This document shows, piece after piece, positions 34,123 through 42,146 of a stretch of DNA of 64,000 nucleotides. Every line of letters begins with the position of its first letter. Position 1 is the stretch's first letter. The notes under the pieces were generated by a model that saw nothing but the letters and a program-made list of their open reading frames with translations, had not been told where the DNA came from and did no database searches. The position numbers were made by a program, and so were the translations under genes. Source of the DNA: Candidatus Methanomethylophilaceae archaeon (GTDB lineage: Archaea > Thermoplasmatota > Thermoplasmata > Methanomassiliicoccales > Methanomethylophilaceae); contig CALUHR010000009.1 in the NCBI GenBank assembly GCA_944320495.1, forward strand, positions 62,001-126,000, read 5' to 3'.

Positions 34123-35619
34123 ATGAATGGGACTAACAAGGCGACCGTGGGGGTCGTCTTCGGGATTGCACTCTTGTTCGCGGCCCTGTCGCTGATGCTC
34201 ACCCTGATGGGCATCATCGAAGACGGGACGCTCTCCCTGTACCTCTTCGCCCCACACGGAGGGGAGCTGGGAATAGACCTGGCAGAGGTGCCGGGTCTGG
34301 AATACATCGTATCGCTCTACGCCGACTTCGTCGCCCTGTTCGGTGACGATATGGTCCAGGCGGCCATCGTCGCCGTCGGGTTCGTCCTCTCCGTCATCGG
34401 GATGGTCACGCCCTGGTCGTTGGGCGTGAAGGGGACCGACAACCCGGCGCAGTACCTGTGGACCCAGAGGCCCAAGGCCACCATCCGCGCCCTCGGCGCC
34501 CCCTGGGGTCTCATCCCCGCGGCCGCATCGAAGCACAAGGCGCTCGCCATCGTGCCGATCGTCCTGCTGCCGTTCTATGCGGTCTGGTCTCTCCTCATCA
34601 CGGTCTTCATGATCATCCCCTACGCCATCGTCAAGGGGGTCATCGGCGGAAGGGTCCGGTCCGCGGCCAAGAGGGAGGACAGGGCCTTCGGGCAGTCCTT
34701 CTCCGTCTGCCCCAAGTGCAAGCGCAACTTCTCCAGGCCGAAGGTCAGGTGCAGGTGCGGGCTCATCCTGGACTACCCCGTGCCCAACGAGTACGGGTAC
34801 AAGGTACATACGTGCAACAACGGGCACGACCTCCCCTGCATTCACGGGAGGAGAGGGGACCTCGTCACCGTCTGCCCGTACTGCGACGCCGAGATCGACA
34901 CCCGCGAGTCCATACCGGTCTCCATCGCGATGGTCGGAGCCGTCGGCGCCGGGAAGACCACCATGATGCTGGCCGCCGTCGGCACGATAACCCAGGTGGC
35001 CAGGTCCAGGGACGTGGCCGTGGAGGCCATCACGCCCGGCGTCTCCAAGCAGGCCGTGGCCGCCAAGGACGTCGTCGCCAAGACCGCATCCGGCGAGCTG
35101 GACTCGGAGTGCCTGTTCCTCCGCTCGAGGGACATGGCCGACCGTCAGCTCATCATCAACGACATCTCCGGTGTGGAGTTCGAGCCGAGGGACGGGAAGG
35201 TCCTCTTTGAGGAGTACTACACCTACTCCGACGGGATCGTGTTCGTGTTCGACCCGGTGTCCCTGGAGCACGGAGGCAGGGGCGCTACCCCGATGGACGT
35301 CTTCGAGTCGTTCCACAGCATGTTCACCCAGATCAACGGCGTCGGGCCCGGGTCCGTATCCAGGATCCCCTTCGCCGTCGTGGCCTCGAGGAACGACGTG
35401 ATGTCCCCGCCTCTGCAGAACGCCAACGTGAGGAAGTTCCTGATCGACAACGGCCAGGAGGGCTTCGTCAAGGTGCTCGAGTCCGTCTTCAGCGATGTGC
35501 GCTACTTCGCTGCATCATCCGTCGGAGAGGACTGCAAGTCAGCCGCCGCGCCTTTCTGGTGGATCGTCGGCAAGAGCGACCAGGAGCTGGCGTCCAGGGT
35601 GCCGGTCCTGTCGGTCTGA
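34123..35619 (+). CDS. Membrane-anchored zinc-ribbon GTPase-like protein
   Basis: This 498-residue protein has three or four membrane helices in its first 180 residues (about 9-30, 82-100, 142-170). Two zinc-binding stretches follow (CPKCKRNF with RCRCG; CNNGHDLPC and CPYCDAEI, about 200-265). A P-loop domain begins with MVGAVGAGKTTMML (about 275). DISG (Walker B/G3-like) and SRND (G4-like) suggest a TRAFAC/GTPase fold like the double-GTPase domains of signalling and conflict systems. GTATTTAA 25-32 nt upstream of the ATG marks a leaderless mRNA. The function is unknown. Confidence 0.75.
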   Translation: MNGTNKATVGVVFGIALLFAALSLMLTLMGIIEDGTLSLYLFAPHGGELGIDLAEVPGLEYIVSLYADFVALFGDDMVQAAIVAVGFVLSVIGMVTPWSLGVKGTDNPAQYLWTQRPKATIRALGAPWGLIPAAASKHKALAIVPIVLLPFYAVWSLLITVFMIIPYAIVKGVIGGRVRSAAKREDRAFGQSFSVCPKCKRNFSRPKVRCRCGLILDYPVPNEYGYKVHTCNNGHDLPCIHGRRGDLVTVCPYCDAEIDTRESIPVSIAMVGAVGAGKTTMMLAAVGTITQVARSRDVAVEAITPGVSKQAVAAKDVVAKTASGELDSECLFLRSRDMADRQLIINDISGVEFEPRDGKVLFEEYYTYSDGIVFVFDPVSLEHGGRGATPMDVFESFHSMFTQINGVGPGSVSRIPFAVVASRNDVMSPPLQNANVRKFLIDNGQEGFVKVLESVFSDVRYFAASSVGEDCKSAAAPFWWIVGKSDQELASRVPVLSV

Positions 35620-35631
35620 AAACACATCCAT

Positions 35632-35647
35632 GCCCCCGCGAGGGGGC
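35632..35647 (+). terminator. Hairpin terminator after the GTPase-like gene
   Basis: The stem is GCCCCC/GGGGGC with loop GCGA, 13 nt after the stop, followed by a T-rich tract (TTCTCCTCTTCTC). Confidence 0.65.
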
Positions 35648-35734
35648 GAATTCTCCTCTTCTCGATCTACGACAACGGGTCGACGTGCCCCGATGTGCCA
35701 GAAGGTCCAGGTCTTGCCGAGGGCGTTTCCAGAA

Positions 35735-35815
35735 CTGGCAGAATGTACAATATTGTATTTGCCCATGTGCCAGTATATTATATGTTCGATAGTTGCAATC
35801 GGATTCGATTTATAG
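35735..35815 (+). promoter_or_regulatory. Promoter and operator-like region of the DAACS transporter
   Basis: TTTATAG (35809-35815) lies 21-27 nt before the ATG at 35836, so the message is leaderless. Upstream is a perfect 12-bp palindrome TACAATATTGTA (35746-35757). It is nested in a wider inverted repeat CTGGCA (35735-35740) and TGCCAG (35768-35773). A further TATATTATA (35774-35782) is adjacent. This looks like a regulator site; the regulator is unknown. Confidence 0.5.
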
Positions 35816-35835
35816 GGTCAGTGTGACTTTGGGCC

Positions 35836-37074
35836 ATGGCACTAAGAGAGGTCTACGAAAAGTGGACATCCATCAATCTTGTAGTGCGCATTGTCGCCGG
35901 TCTTCTGGCCGGCATCGTCCTCGCGCTGATCGTGCCGAACATCGATCCCCTGATCATGCTCGGCGAACTGTTCGTCGGCGCGCTGAAGGCAATCGCACCC
36001 ATCCTGGTCTTCGCCCTGGTCCTGAGCGCCTTGGCGGCCTCCAAACCCGGTCTCGGTACCAAGTTCAGGGTCGTCATGATTCTGTACATAGGCAGCACCG
36101 TCGTCGCCGCCACCGTGTCCGTGCTCATGAGCTACGCCTTCCCCATCGAGGTTACACTGCCTCTCGAGGGGGGCACCCCGCCCGAGGTCAACGACACCTG
36201 GACCCTCATCAGGGGCCTCATCGTCGGGATCTTCACCAACCCCGTGACCGCTCTCATGGACGCCAACTACCTGAGCATCCTGTTCTGGGCGGCCATATTC
36301 GGCCTCGTCATGAAGCAGTTCGGCAACGAGACCACCAAGTCCCTGGCCGCCGACATCGGAAACCTCGTCACCAGGGTCATCAGGATCATCATCGAGTTCG
36401 CCGCCATCGGAGTCTTCGGACTCATCTACGGCACCATCTCCACCAGCGGACTCGGCGTCCTCCTCGACTACGGGGCGCTCATCGTGCTGCTCGTGGCCTG
36501 CATGTGCATCGTCATGTTCATCACCAACCCGCTCATCGGCGCGGTGCTGATGCGCAGGAACCCCTACAGGCTCCTCTTCAAGTGCCTGAGGGAGAGCGCC
36601 GTCATGGCCTTCTTCACCAGGAGCTCCGCCGCCAACATCCCCGTCAACATGAAGCTGTGCGAGGACATGGGCCTTAACAAGGACTTCTACTCCGTCTCGA
36701 TCCCCCTGGGAGCGACCATCAACATGAATGGAGCGGCGGTCACCATCACCGTCCTGTCCCTGAGTCTGGCCTTCACGCTCGGCATGGACGTCCCTCCGGC
36801 GATGGCAGTGATCCTCTGCATCATCGCCACCATCGCCGCGTGCGGAGCCTCCGGGGTTCCCAGCGGATCCCTCATGCTGATCCCCATGGCCTGCTCCATG
36901 CTCAGTATCGACAACGCCACGGCCATGCTGATGGTCAGTGTCGGACTGATCATCGGAGTCATCCAGGATTCCCTCGAGACCGCCCTCAACTCCTCCGCCG
37001 ACGCATACTTCACGGCAGTGGCCGAGGTCGTCGACGCCCGCTCGAAGGGAGAGGACCTGGAGCTCAAGCTCTGA
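35836..37074 (+). CDS. sstT: DAACS-family Na+:amino-acid symporter (SstT-like)
   Basis: This secondary transporter takes up serine/threonine-type substrates with sodium. The 412-residue protein has eight hydrophobic segments and family motifs: the serine-rich AFFTRSSAANIPVNMKL (reentrant loop HP1), the GATINMNGAA motif of TM7 and ACGASGVPSGSLML (HP2), plus DSLETALNSSADA at the end. It is longer than none of its kin and intact. The leaderless promoter and palindromic operator upstream suggest controlled expression. SstT is the closest call; glutamate or aspartate cannot be excluded as substrate. Confidence 0.88.
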   Translation: MALREVYEKWTSINLVVRIVAGLLAGIVLALIVPNIDPLIMLGELFVGALKAIAPILVFALVLSALAASKPGLGTKFRVVMILYIGSTVVAATVSVLMSYAFPIEVTLPLEGGTPPEVNDTWTLIRGLIVGIFTNPVTALMDANYLSILFWAAIFGLVMKQFGNETTKSLAADIGNLVTRVIRIIIEFAAIGVFGLIYGTISTSGLGVLLDYGALIVLLVACMCIVMFITNPLIGAVLMRRNPYRLLFKCLRESAVMAFFTRSSAANIPVNMKLCEDMGLNKDFYSVSIPLGATINMNGAAVTITVLSLSLAFTLGMDVPPAMAVILCIIATIAACGASGVPSGSLMLIPMACSMLSIDNATAMLMVSVGLIIGVIQDSLETALNSSADAYFTAVAEVVDARSKGEDLELKL

Positions 37075-37190
37075 AACCGGTTTCCAAACGCTCGGCTGGG
37101 AACGGCCGGGCGAACTTCCCTTCCTTGTTTCCGTTCATCCGGATCTTCGCATCATGCTCCCGGGCATCCGGCTCTTCATGACGTGATGAT

Positions 37191-37205
37191 GTCAGTGTCA
37201 CTGAC
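37191..37205. repeat. Perfect 15-bp inverted repeat
   Basis: Seven-base arms GTCAGTG/CACTGAC flank a central T. It could be a dimeric regulator site; there is no U tract, so it is not an obvious terminator. Confidence 0.4.
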
Positions 37206-37275
37206 GAACGATGTGTCCCTCTAGGAATCGTCTCCATGTTTCCGGAATGCTCGGGGACCTCCCCCTAATGTCCGT

Positions 37276-37467
37276 ATGCCGAAGTGGCAGGAGATCGAAT
37301 ATGGGGAATACCGAATGCAACACCGGACGGAGGGGATCCCGATGCCAGCGGTGGACGGGCCTCCCTGTCCGGTATGCGGCAGCAGGGAATGGAACAGCGA
37401 GAAGTGCTCCCGGGGGATCATCATGAACTGCCTGGGATGTCGGTACAGGTATCTGATCCCTATATGA
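37276..37467 (+). CDS. Small zinc-ribbon protein, 63 aa
   Basis: This short frame contains CPVCGSREW and CLGCRYRYL, a plausible four-Cys zinc ribbon, with another Cys between. It is too short for a firm call. There is no clear TATA box or ribosome site, but the cysteine spacing and hydrophilic profile are not what a random GC-rich frame gives. It lies just outside the accessory island. Confidence 0.45.
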   Translation: MPKWQEIEYGEYRMQHRTEGIPMPAVDGPPCPVCGSREWNSEKCSRGIIMNCLGCRYRYLIPI

Positions 37468-37507
37468 GGAACCGGTCCAGGACCGTGATTCCTTCCTATC
37501 AAACCTC

Positions 37508-37517
37508 TATATAAAAA
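37508..37517 (+). promoter_or_regulatory. Strong TATA box at the start of the accessory operon
   Basis: TATATAAAAA followed by GG lies 65-74 nt before the ATG at 37582, implying a leader of about 40 nt. This differs from the leaderless core genes. It also rules out the longer in-frame start at 37522. Confidence 0.7.
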
Positions 37518-37581
37518 GGCGGTGAAGACAAACCTTTCTCTTCACTGCCTTCATTATATTACAAAACAAGTCAACCTCGTC

Positions 37582-38745
37582 ATGCCGTCCTACAAGCAGC
37601 ATGACACGGAAGCCATGGTCTTCAGGGAGTACGCAAGGCCGCTCTGCGGCAGCAGGTTCAATCCCATCTACGGGGAGCCGGAACTCCTGTACTCGATGAT
37701 GATGGGCCTCGCACTGAGGGCGAACCTCGACACCATCGAGACGGTGGATGCCTCCGAGAAGAAGCACAAGGTCAACTGCAACGCTGAGAGGTACTCTGCG
37801 ATATGCAAGAATGTTGCACTTGACCTCTCCGGTAAGTCGAGGACCGGAAACGCCCTGTCTGCCCTGAACAGTCACATCACCGACACGTTCCCATATCTCA
37901 TCTCCTTCCTCCCCCGTTTGGTGAGGGCGTCGATCGGTGTCGAACCAGCGGATTCCTGCAGTCACAAGGTGCTCATCGACCGCATCATGGACCGTGACCC
38001 ACACCTCTTCAGGATGATGCCGGGGGACCTTGCCCACACTGACGTATCCCCCGACGGGATGGGGATCTGCGACTACGTCAGGAGCCCGATGTTCCGCAGA
38101 CTGAGGGAGAACTCGGTCCTCTCGATCGCATTCGACAGACGTCTCGTCCAGATCCCAGACATGCCTGCCGACCACGGCAAGTTCACGCTCAGGTCCGATC
38201 TGGAGGACGCCATCGCGATGGGGGCCATCGTCTCCGGATGCATGGATGTCGGCGACTCGACATCGGACAAGATCCGCGGGAGGTCCATGTCCATCATCAC
38301 CGACTCCGGCCGTCTCGCATCGATGATGATCCCTGACGGGTTCGCCGCAGGGGTCCGTCACGACATCGCGGTGGTCGGGCGCATGGACACCGTACCCGGA
38401 GGTGTGATCGGGAGGGGGAGGCGCATCTCAAGGTTCTGCACCGAGTACAGCATCGAAGGAGGTGCCGTCCTCCGTGAGTTCAACGTGTCACCGGAGAACG
38501 CGACGATCGTCAGGAGGGCGATGGGCGACGGTGCCGTGATCGTCACTGCCAGGGAGATGTCCGGGCTGGATGCGGACATCGTGAGCGCTCTGGGACCGTC
38601 CTACAGGCAGGCCCTGACCACGATGGAGGCAGTCGACATACACCTGATGAGGGGCGATCGCTCCGATGCGGACAGGGTCCTGGTGCCCAGAATCTCCGAA
38701 GCGTTCGGAATCCGTGCGAAGGAGGCTGAGGGATGGAGCCTCTGA
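37582..38745 (+). CDS. Unknown protein, 387 aa (first gene of the accessory operon)
   Basis: I do not recognise this soluble protein. It starts MPSYKQHDTEAMVFREYARP, has a helical N-terminal part and a beta-rich C-terminal half (about 170-360, for example GRSMSIITDSGRLASMMIPD and GGAVLREFNVSPENATIV). There is no P-loop, zinc site or membrane segment. The start at 37582 follows from the TATA position. It overlaps the TBP-like gene by 13 bases, so the two are probably made together and may interact. Confidence 0.7.
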   Translation: MPSYKQHDTEAMVFREYARPLCGSRFNPIYGEPELLYSMMMGLALRANLDTIETVDASEKKHKVNCNAERYSAICKNVALDLSGKSRTGNALSALNSHITDTFPYLISFLPRLVRASIGVEPADSCSHKVLIDRIMDRDPHLFRMMPGDLAHTDVSPDGMGICDYVRSPMFRRLRENSVLSIAFDRRLVQIPDMPADHGKFTLRSDLEDAIAMGAIVSGCMDVGDSTSDKIRGRSMSIITDSGRLASMMIPDGFAAGVRHDIAVVGRMDTVPGGVIGRGRRISRFCTEYSIEGGAVLREFNVSPENATIVRRAMGDGAVIVTAREMSGLDADIVSALGPSYRQALTTMEAVDIHLMRGDRSDADRVLVPRISEAFGIRAKEAEGWSL

Positions 38746-39245
38746 GCGTCACATACTTCGCATCCGGACGTCTCTCCCGCAGGGTGGACATCGGTGTCCT
38801 GGAGATGTACGCCTGCTTCGAGACCGTCCTCAGGCCGAGATGTGCCGTCGCACGGTTCGACGAGGGGAGCATACGCGTGAACGCCTCCGGCTCCGTCTCG
38901 GTGTCGGCCGCTTCCGTCGAGGATGTCGAAGGCATCCTGGGATGGGCGGAGGACGCCCTCTCCCGGGTCCTCGGTCCGACGGAGGTCGTATCGTGGGAAG
39001 TGACCAACGTATCGGCCGTCTCGTCGCTGGGAAGGAGGGTGGACCTCATGGAGGTACACAGGGGACTCCCCCGCGGGGTATCGGACTACGATCCTGAGTA
39101 CCATCCGGCGCTAGTCGTCAGGATGGGGGACGGCCTGGTGGCCAGCGTCTACTCCAACGGTTCAGTCTCGATCACGGGCGGGAGGTCGTTGGAAGACATC
39201 CAAAAGGGATTGGACGGATTGGAGAGAATCGTCTCCACTCTCTAA
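38733..39245 (+). CDS. Divergent TATA-binding-protein-like protein
   Basis: This 170-residue protein appears to contain two TBP-type repeats. The second (about 87-169) is clear: WEVTNVSAVSSLGRRVDL, then YDPEYHPALVVRM, VASVYSNGSVSITGGRSLED and a closing helix. It follows the canonical order of N-V-A, vDL, YdPE-FPgLv-Rm, sGkivcTGakSeeDa. The first repeat (1-83) keeps GSIRVNASGSVSVSAASVEDVE. Phenylalanines that TBP inserts into DNA are replaced (His in YHPAL, Tyr in SVYSNG), so DNA binding may differ or be lost. A Shine-Dalgarno-like GAGGG precedes the ATG. Family recognition is by eye. Confidence 0.68.
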   Translation: MEPLSVTYFASGRLSRRVDIGVLEMYACFETVLRPRCAVARFDEGSIRVNASGSVSVSAASVEDVEGILGWAEDALSRVLGPTEVVSWEVTNVSAVSSLGRRVDLMEVHRGLPRGVSDYDPEYHPALVVRMGDGLVASVYSNGSVSITGGRSLEDIQKGLDGLERIVSTL

Positions 39246-39275
39246 TCTCTTAAATTCCAAGGAGCATCCTCTCTC

Positions 39276-42146
39276 ATGGCCTACAGGGGATCCGACGTGA
39301 CGTTGCGTCGGACATTGACGCGGCTTCTCTCGGAGATGGAACCCAGGAGCGTTATGGGTGACAAGGTGGACCTCCCTGTCATGACGCTGGAGGAACTCGT
39401 CGATTACGACGGCGAGTTACGCAGGGTGGGGACGGAGATGCTGAGGAATGCTCCCCAGGATATCGGCCTGCTTCGTCTCCTCGTCAGGATCGCCATCATC
39501 TCACCTCCTAGCGATTATGATGAGGCCATCCATCAGGCGGCGTCGAACATGGCGGACAGCGATTCCCTGGCGTGGACCTACGCCTGTGGTATCGGGACCG
39601 AATCCGACGATGTCAAAGCCATCCGTCTCTTACGGTCGAATAAGGACCTGTCCGCACTGTATTCAGGAATCTGGAACAACTGCGACCTGATCGAGAAGCA
39701 CTCATTCATCCGCAACCGCATCGATATGCCGGACGGAAAGGTCCGGGTAGAGGACCTATTCTCGGCCTACATCAATTCGGACGTCGTATTGGACAGACTG
39801 GTTTACCGGATGGGGATCATGTCATGTCTGACGTCTCACGGGGATCTCGATACGGCTTTCAGAGCGGTATCACTTGTCGAGAGGCTCCACATCGAAGACA
39901 CGGACCTGTTGATGAACATCATTGAATCCATACATCCGGTGACATACGGTCTGCGGGAAGCGACTTACCTGGACGATGAGGAGGTGTTCAAACTCTGCAC
40001 ATTGGAGGATTTCGAAAGGGAACATTCGGCAGAATGGGCTGTATCCACCCTCTCGTCGTGCGGATATCTGAACAAACCTTCGCCGTTCATCGCCATAGGA
40101 CTTCTCAACTCGGACCTGACGGATGCCCAGATGGAACGCATAACGTCGGCTCTGTACTTCTGTCCGGAGAAGGTGGTGATCCAGTGGCTCGACGACGGAG
40201 CGGACCCTTTGGGGCCCACATTGACCAAAGAACGCAGAAGTCTGGATCCGGAGCCAATGGATTCCCGCTCGGCAAATAGCTCGGATGAGGAGTATGTCGA
40301 ATGCATATTGGACTCCAGCAATTTAGAACTGTATTATCAAAACATTCCAGACATATTGGTGAATGCGGAGGGACGGTTCTTTGACGAATATCCCGGCGCC
40401 GATAGATCCGATGATGTGGCAGATGAGGATGGAGGGGATTCATCACTCCGCGAGGATGAGGAGTATGTCGAATGCATATTGGACTCCAGCAATTCAGAAC
40501 TGTACTGTCAAAACATTCCAGACGAACTTGTGGACGAGGAGAGGTTCCTTGACGAATATCCCGACGTCGATGGATCCGATGATGTGGCAGATGAGGATGG
40601 AGGGGATTCATCACTCCGCGAGGAGGAACTCAGGGAGGCGTATTCCGGGGATCCGATAGCTCAGTTCAATGTCGGGGTGACATCCTTGGAGGATTCGAGG
40701 TTCGATGATGCCAAGGCATGGTTCGTGATCTCATCGATACAGGATGTGTCCGACGCACAGTTCAATCTTGCTCTGATGTATCTGGAGGGGAAAGGTATCG
40801 ATGCCGATCCGAGACGCGGTGTAGGATGGATGATGGATTCGGCACTGGGTGGGGACGTGGGCTCGTGCTCCTATCTTGGCTATCTCTACCGCGAGGATGA
40901 CAGTGTGGAGGACGTTGATGGATTGACGAAATCCGATCGTTTTTCCGCAATATGGAATTGGATCGCCGCATCATACGGTGATTCGAACGCCAGTTTCAAT
41001 CTCGCGGTCATGTACGAGTTCGGACTTGGGCTGGAGCAGTCCATGGACAAAGCTGTCACCTGGTACAGGAAGGCGATATCCGATGATGTCCCCGAGGCCA
41101 TGTACAATCTGGGCAACATCTACTATCTGGGGAAAGGCGTCACACAATCCGATGAACGGGCCAGAGCTCTATACGCGAGAGCATCAAGGTTTGGCGATGT
41201 TGATGCCATGTGCAATCTGGCATCAATGGTATGGATGTCTCGTACAGGTCCTAAAGACGAGGAGAAGGCGATTTCCCTATTCGAGAAGGCCGGAGAAATG
41301 GGCTCTGGTCTGGCCTTTCACAACCTGGGCTCGATCTACGACAGCGAAAGCGAACTGCATCATTCCAAAGAGCGTGCTGTCCAGTTCTATTTGAAGGCCA
41401 TCGAACTGGGCGAGATCAATTCGATGATCAATCTGGGGATAATGTACGAACATGGTGACGGGGTGGAGGTGGACCTGTACAAAGCAGCCGATCTGTACAG
41501 AAGGGTTGCTGATGAAGGGGGTCCGGAATGCAACGACTGCAGGAGGCATCTCGCGTTCATGTATATGAGGGGGGATGGGGTGAACCAATCCACCGAGGAC
41601 TGTATACGCCTGTTCGAAGAGGCCGCGGCCTTGGGTGACGAGAGGGCGATGTACAATCTCGGTGCGATATACGACAACGGGGACATCGTCGAGGAATCCA
41701 TCGATACTGCGATCGAGTGGTACGAGAAGGCAATGGAGAACGGGAGCCCAGATGCGGCCAGTGTATTGGGCGACATATATCTCGAAGGCGATGGTGTGGA
41801 TGAATCAGAGGACGCCGCGAACAGATTCTACGACAAAGCCAGAGAGCTGGAGATCGCAGAGACGTTCTACAAACTGGGGAACAGGTCCAGGTCAGAACGC
41901 GATATGGATTCCGCCGAACGGTACTATCGCGTATCAGCATCCAAGGGAAACAAGAGCGCGATCCGCGCACTGGAGGACCTGGGGATCACTTGGAATCAGG
42001 ATCATGTTCCGTCGGAAGCAGATATGCCTCCGGATGCGATCGATGATGCCGACCAGGCCGTTGAGATCGTTCAGAGGCCGGTGATCGCGTCATCCATGAT
42101 GGTTGTAAGACCCACCCTCAGACTGCATGGGAGGATATCCGCATGA
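39276..42146 (+). CDS. Large Sel1-repeat (TPR-like) protein, 956 aa
   Basis: Residues about 1-330 are a helical, repeat-like N-terminal region without clear family motifs. About 337-450 is a tandem duplication of acidic sequence. From about 455 to 915 there are roughly twelve Sel1-like repeats (AMYNLGNIYYLGKGV, NLAVMYEFGLGLEQ, AMYNLGAIYDNGDIVEE and similar). Sel1 proteins are scaffolds for complexes, so this may assemble the products of the island. AAGGAG lies 12 nt before the ATG. Its end overlaps the next gene by ATGA. Base composition is less GC-rich than neighbours. Confidence 0.85.
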   Translation: MAYRGSDVTLRRTLTRLLSEMEPRSVMGDKVDLPVMTLEELVDYDGELRRVGTEMLRNAPQDIGLLRLLVRIAIISPPSDYDEAIHQAASNMADSDSLAWTYACGIGTESDDVKAIRLLRSNKDLSALYSGIWNNCDLIEKHSFIRNRIDMPDGKVRVEDLFSAYINSDVVLDRLVYRMGIMSCLTSHGDLDTAFRAVSLVERLHIEDTDLLMNIIESIHPVTYGLREATYLDDEEVFKLCTLEDFEREHSAEWAVSTLSSCGYLNKPSPFIAIGLLNSDLTDAQMERITSALYFCPEKVVIQWLDDGADPLGPTLTKERRSLDPEPMDSRSANSSDEEYVECILDSSNLELYYQNIPDILVNAEGRFFDEYPGADRSDDVADEDGGDSSLREDEEYVECILDSSNSELYCQNIPDELVDEERFLDEYPDVDGSDDVADEDGGDSSLREEELREAYSGDPIAQFNVGVTSLEDSRFDDAKAWFVISSIQDVSDAQFNLALMYLEGKGIDADPRRGVGWMMDSALGGDVGSCSYLGYLYREDDSVEDVDGLTKSDRFSAIWNWIAASYGDSNASFNLAVMYEFGLGLEQSMDKAVTWYRKAISDDVPEAMYNLGNIYYLGKGVTQSDERARALYARASRFGDVDAMCNLASMVWMSRTGPKDEEKAISLFEKAGEMGSGLAFHNLGSIYDSESELHHSKERAVQFYLKAIELGEINSMINLGIMYEHGDGVEVDLYKAADLYRRVADEGGPECNDCRRHLAFMYMRGDGVNQSTEDCIRLFEEAAALGDERAMYNLGAIYDNGDIVEESIDTAIEWYEKAMENGSPDAASVLGDIYLEGDGVDESEDAANRFYDKARELEIAETFYKLGNRSRSERDMDSAERYYRVSASKGNKSAIRALEDLGITWNQDHVPSEADMPPDAIDDADQAVEIVQRPVIASSMMVVRPTLRLHGRISA
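40284..40621 (+). repeat. In-gene tandem duplication (about 171 and 165 bp)
   Basis: Two near-identical head-to-tail units start at 40284 and 40455, each opening GATGAGGAGTATGTCGAATG and closing with GGAGGGGATTCATCACTCCG. They encode acidic copies beginning DEEYVECILDSSN and ending DEDGGDSSLRE. High DNA identity implies a recent duplication. Confidence 0.85.

Larger units (their letters stand above)
37075..37581. other. Intergenic region at the left border of the accessory island
   Basis: It holds the small zinc-ribbon frame (37276-37467), a palindrome AAACCGGTTT (37074-37083, right after the sstT stop), the perfect 15-bp inverted repeat GTCAGTGTCACTGAC (37191-37205) and a strong TATA box (37508-37517). 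I see no tRNA, integrase or direct repeat that would mark an attachment site. Confidence 0.5.

Noticed and set aside
36160-37070. Additional gene antisense to sstT
   Set aside because: Frames there are shadows of the transporter's hydrophobic helices and have no promoter or ribosome site.
40284-40621. CRISPR-like array in the Sel1 gene
   Set aside because: There are two long in-frame units with no spacers; it is a coding duplication. No CRISPR array or cas gene was seen in the window.
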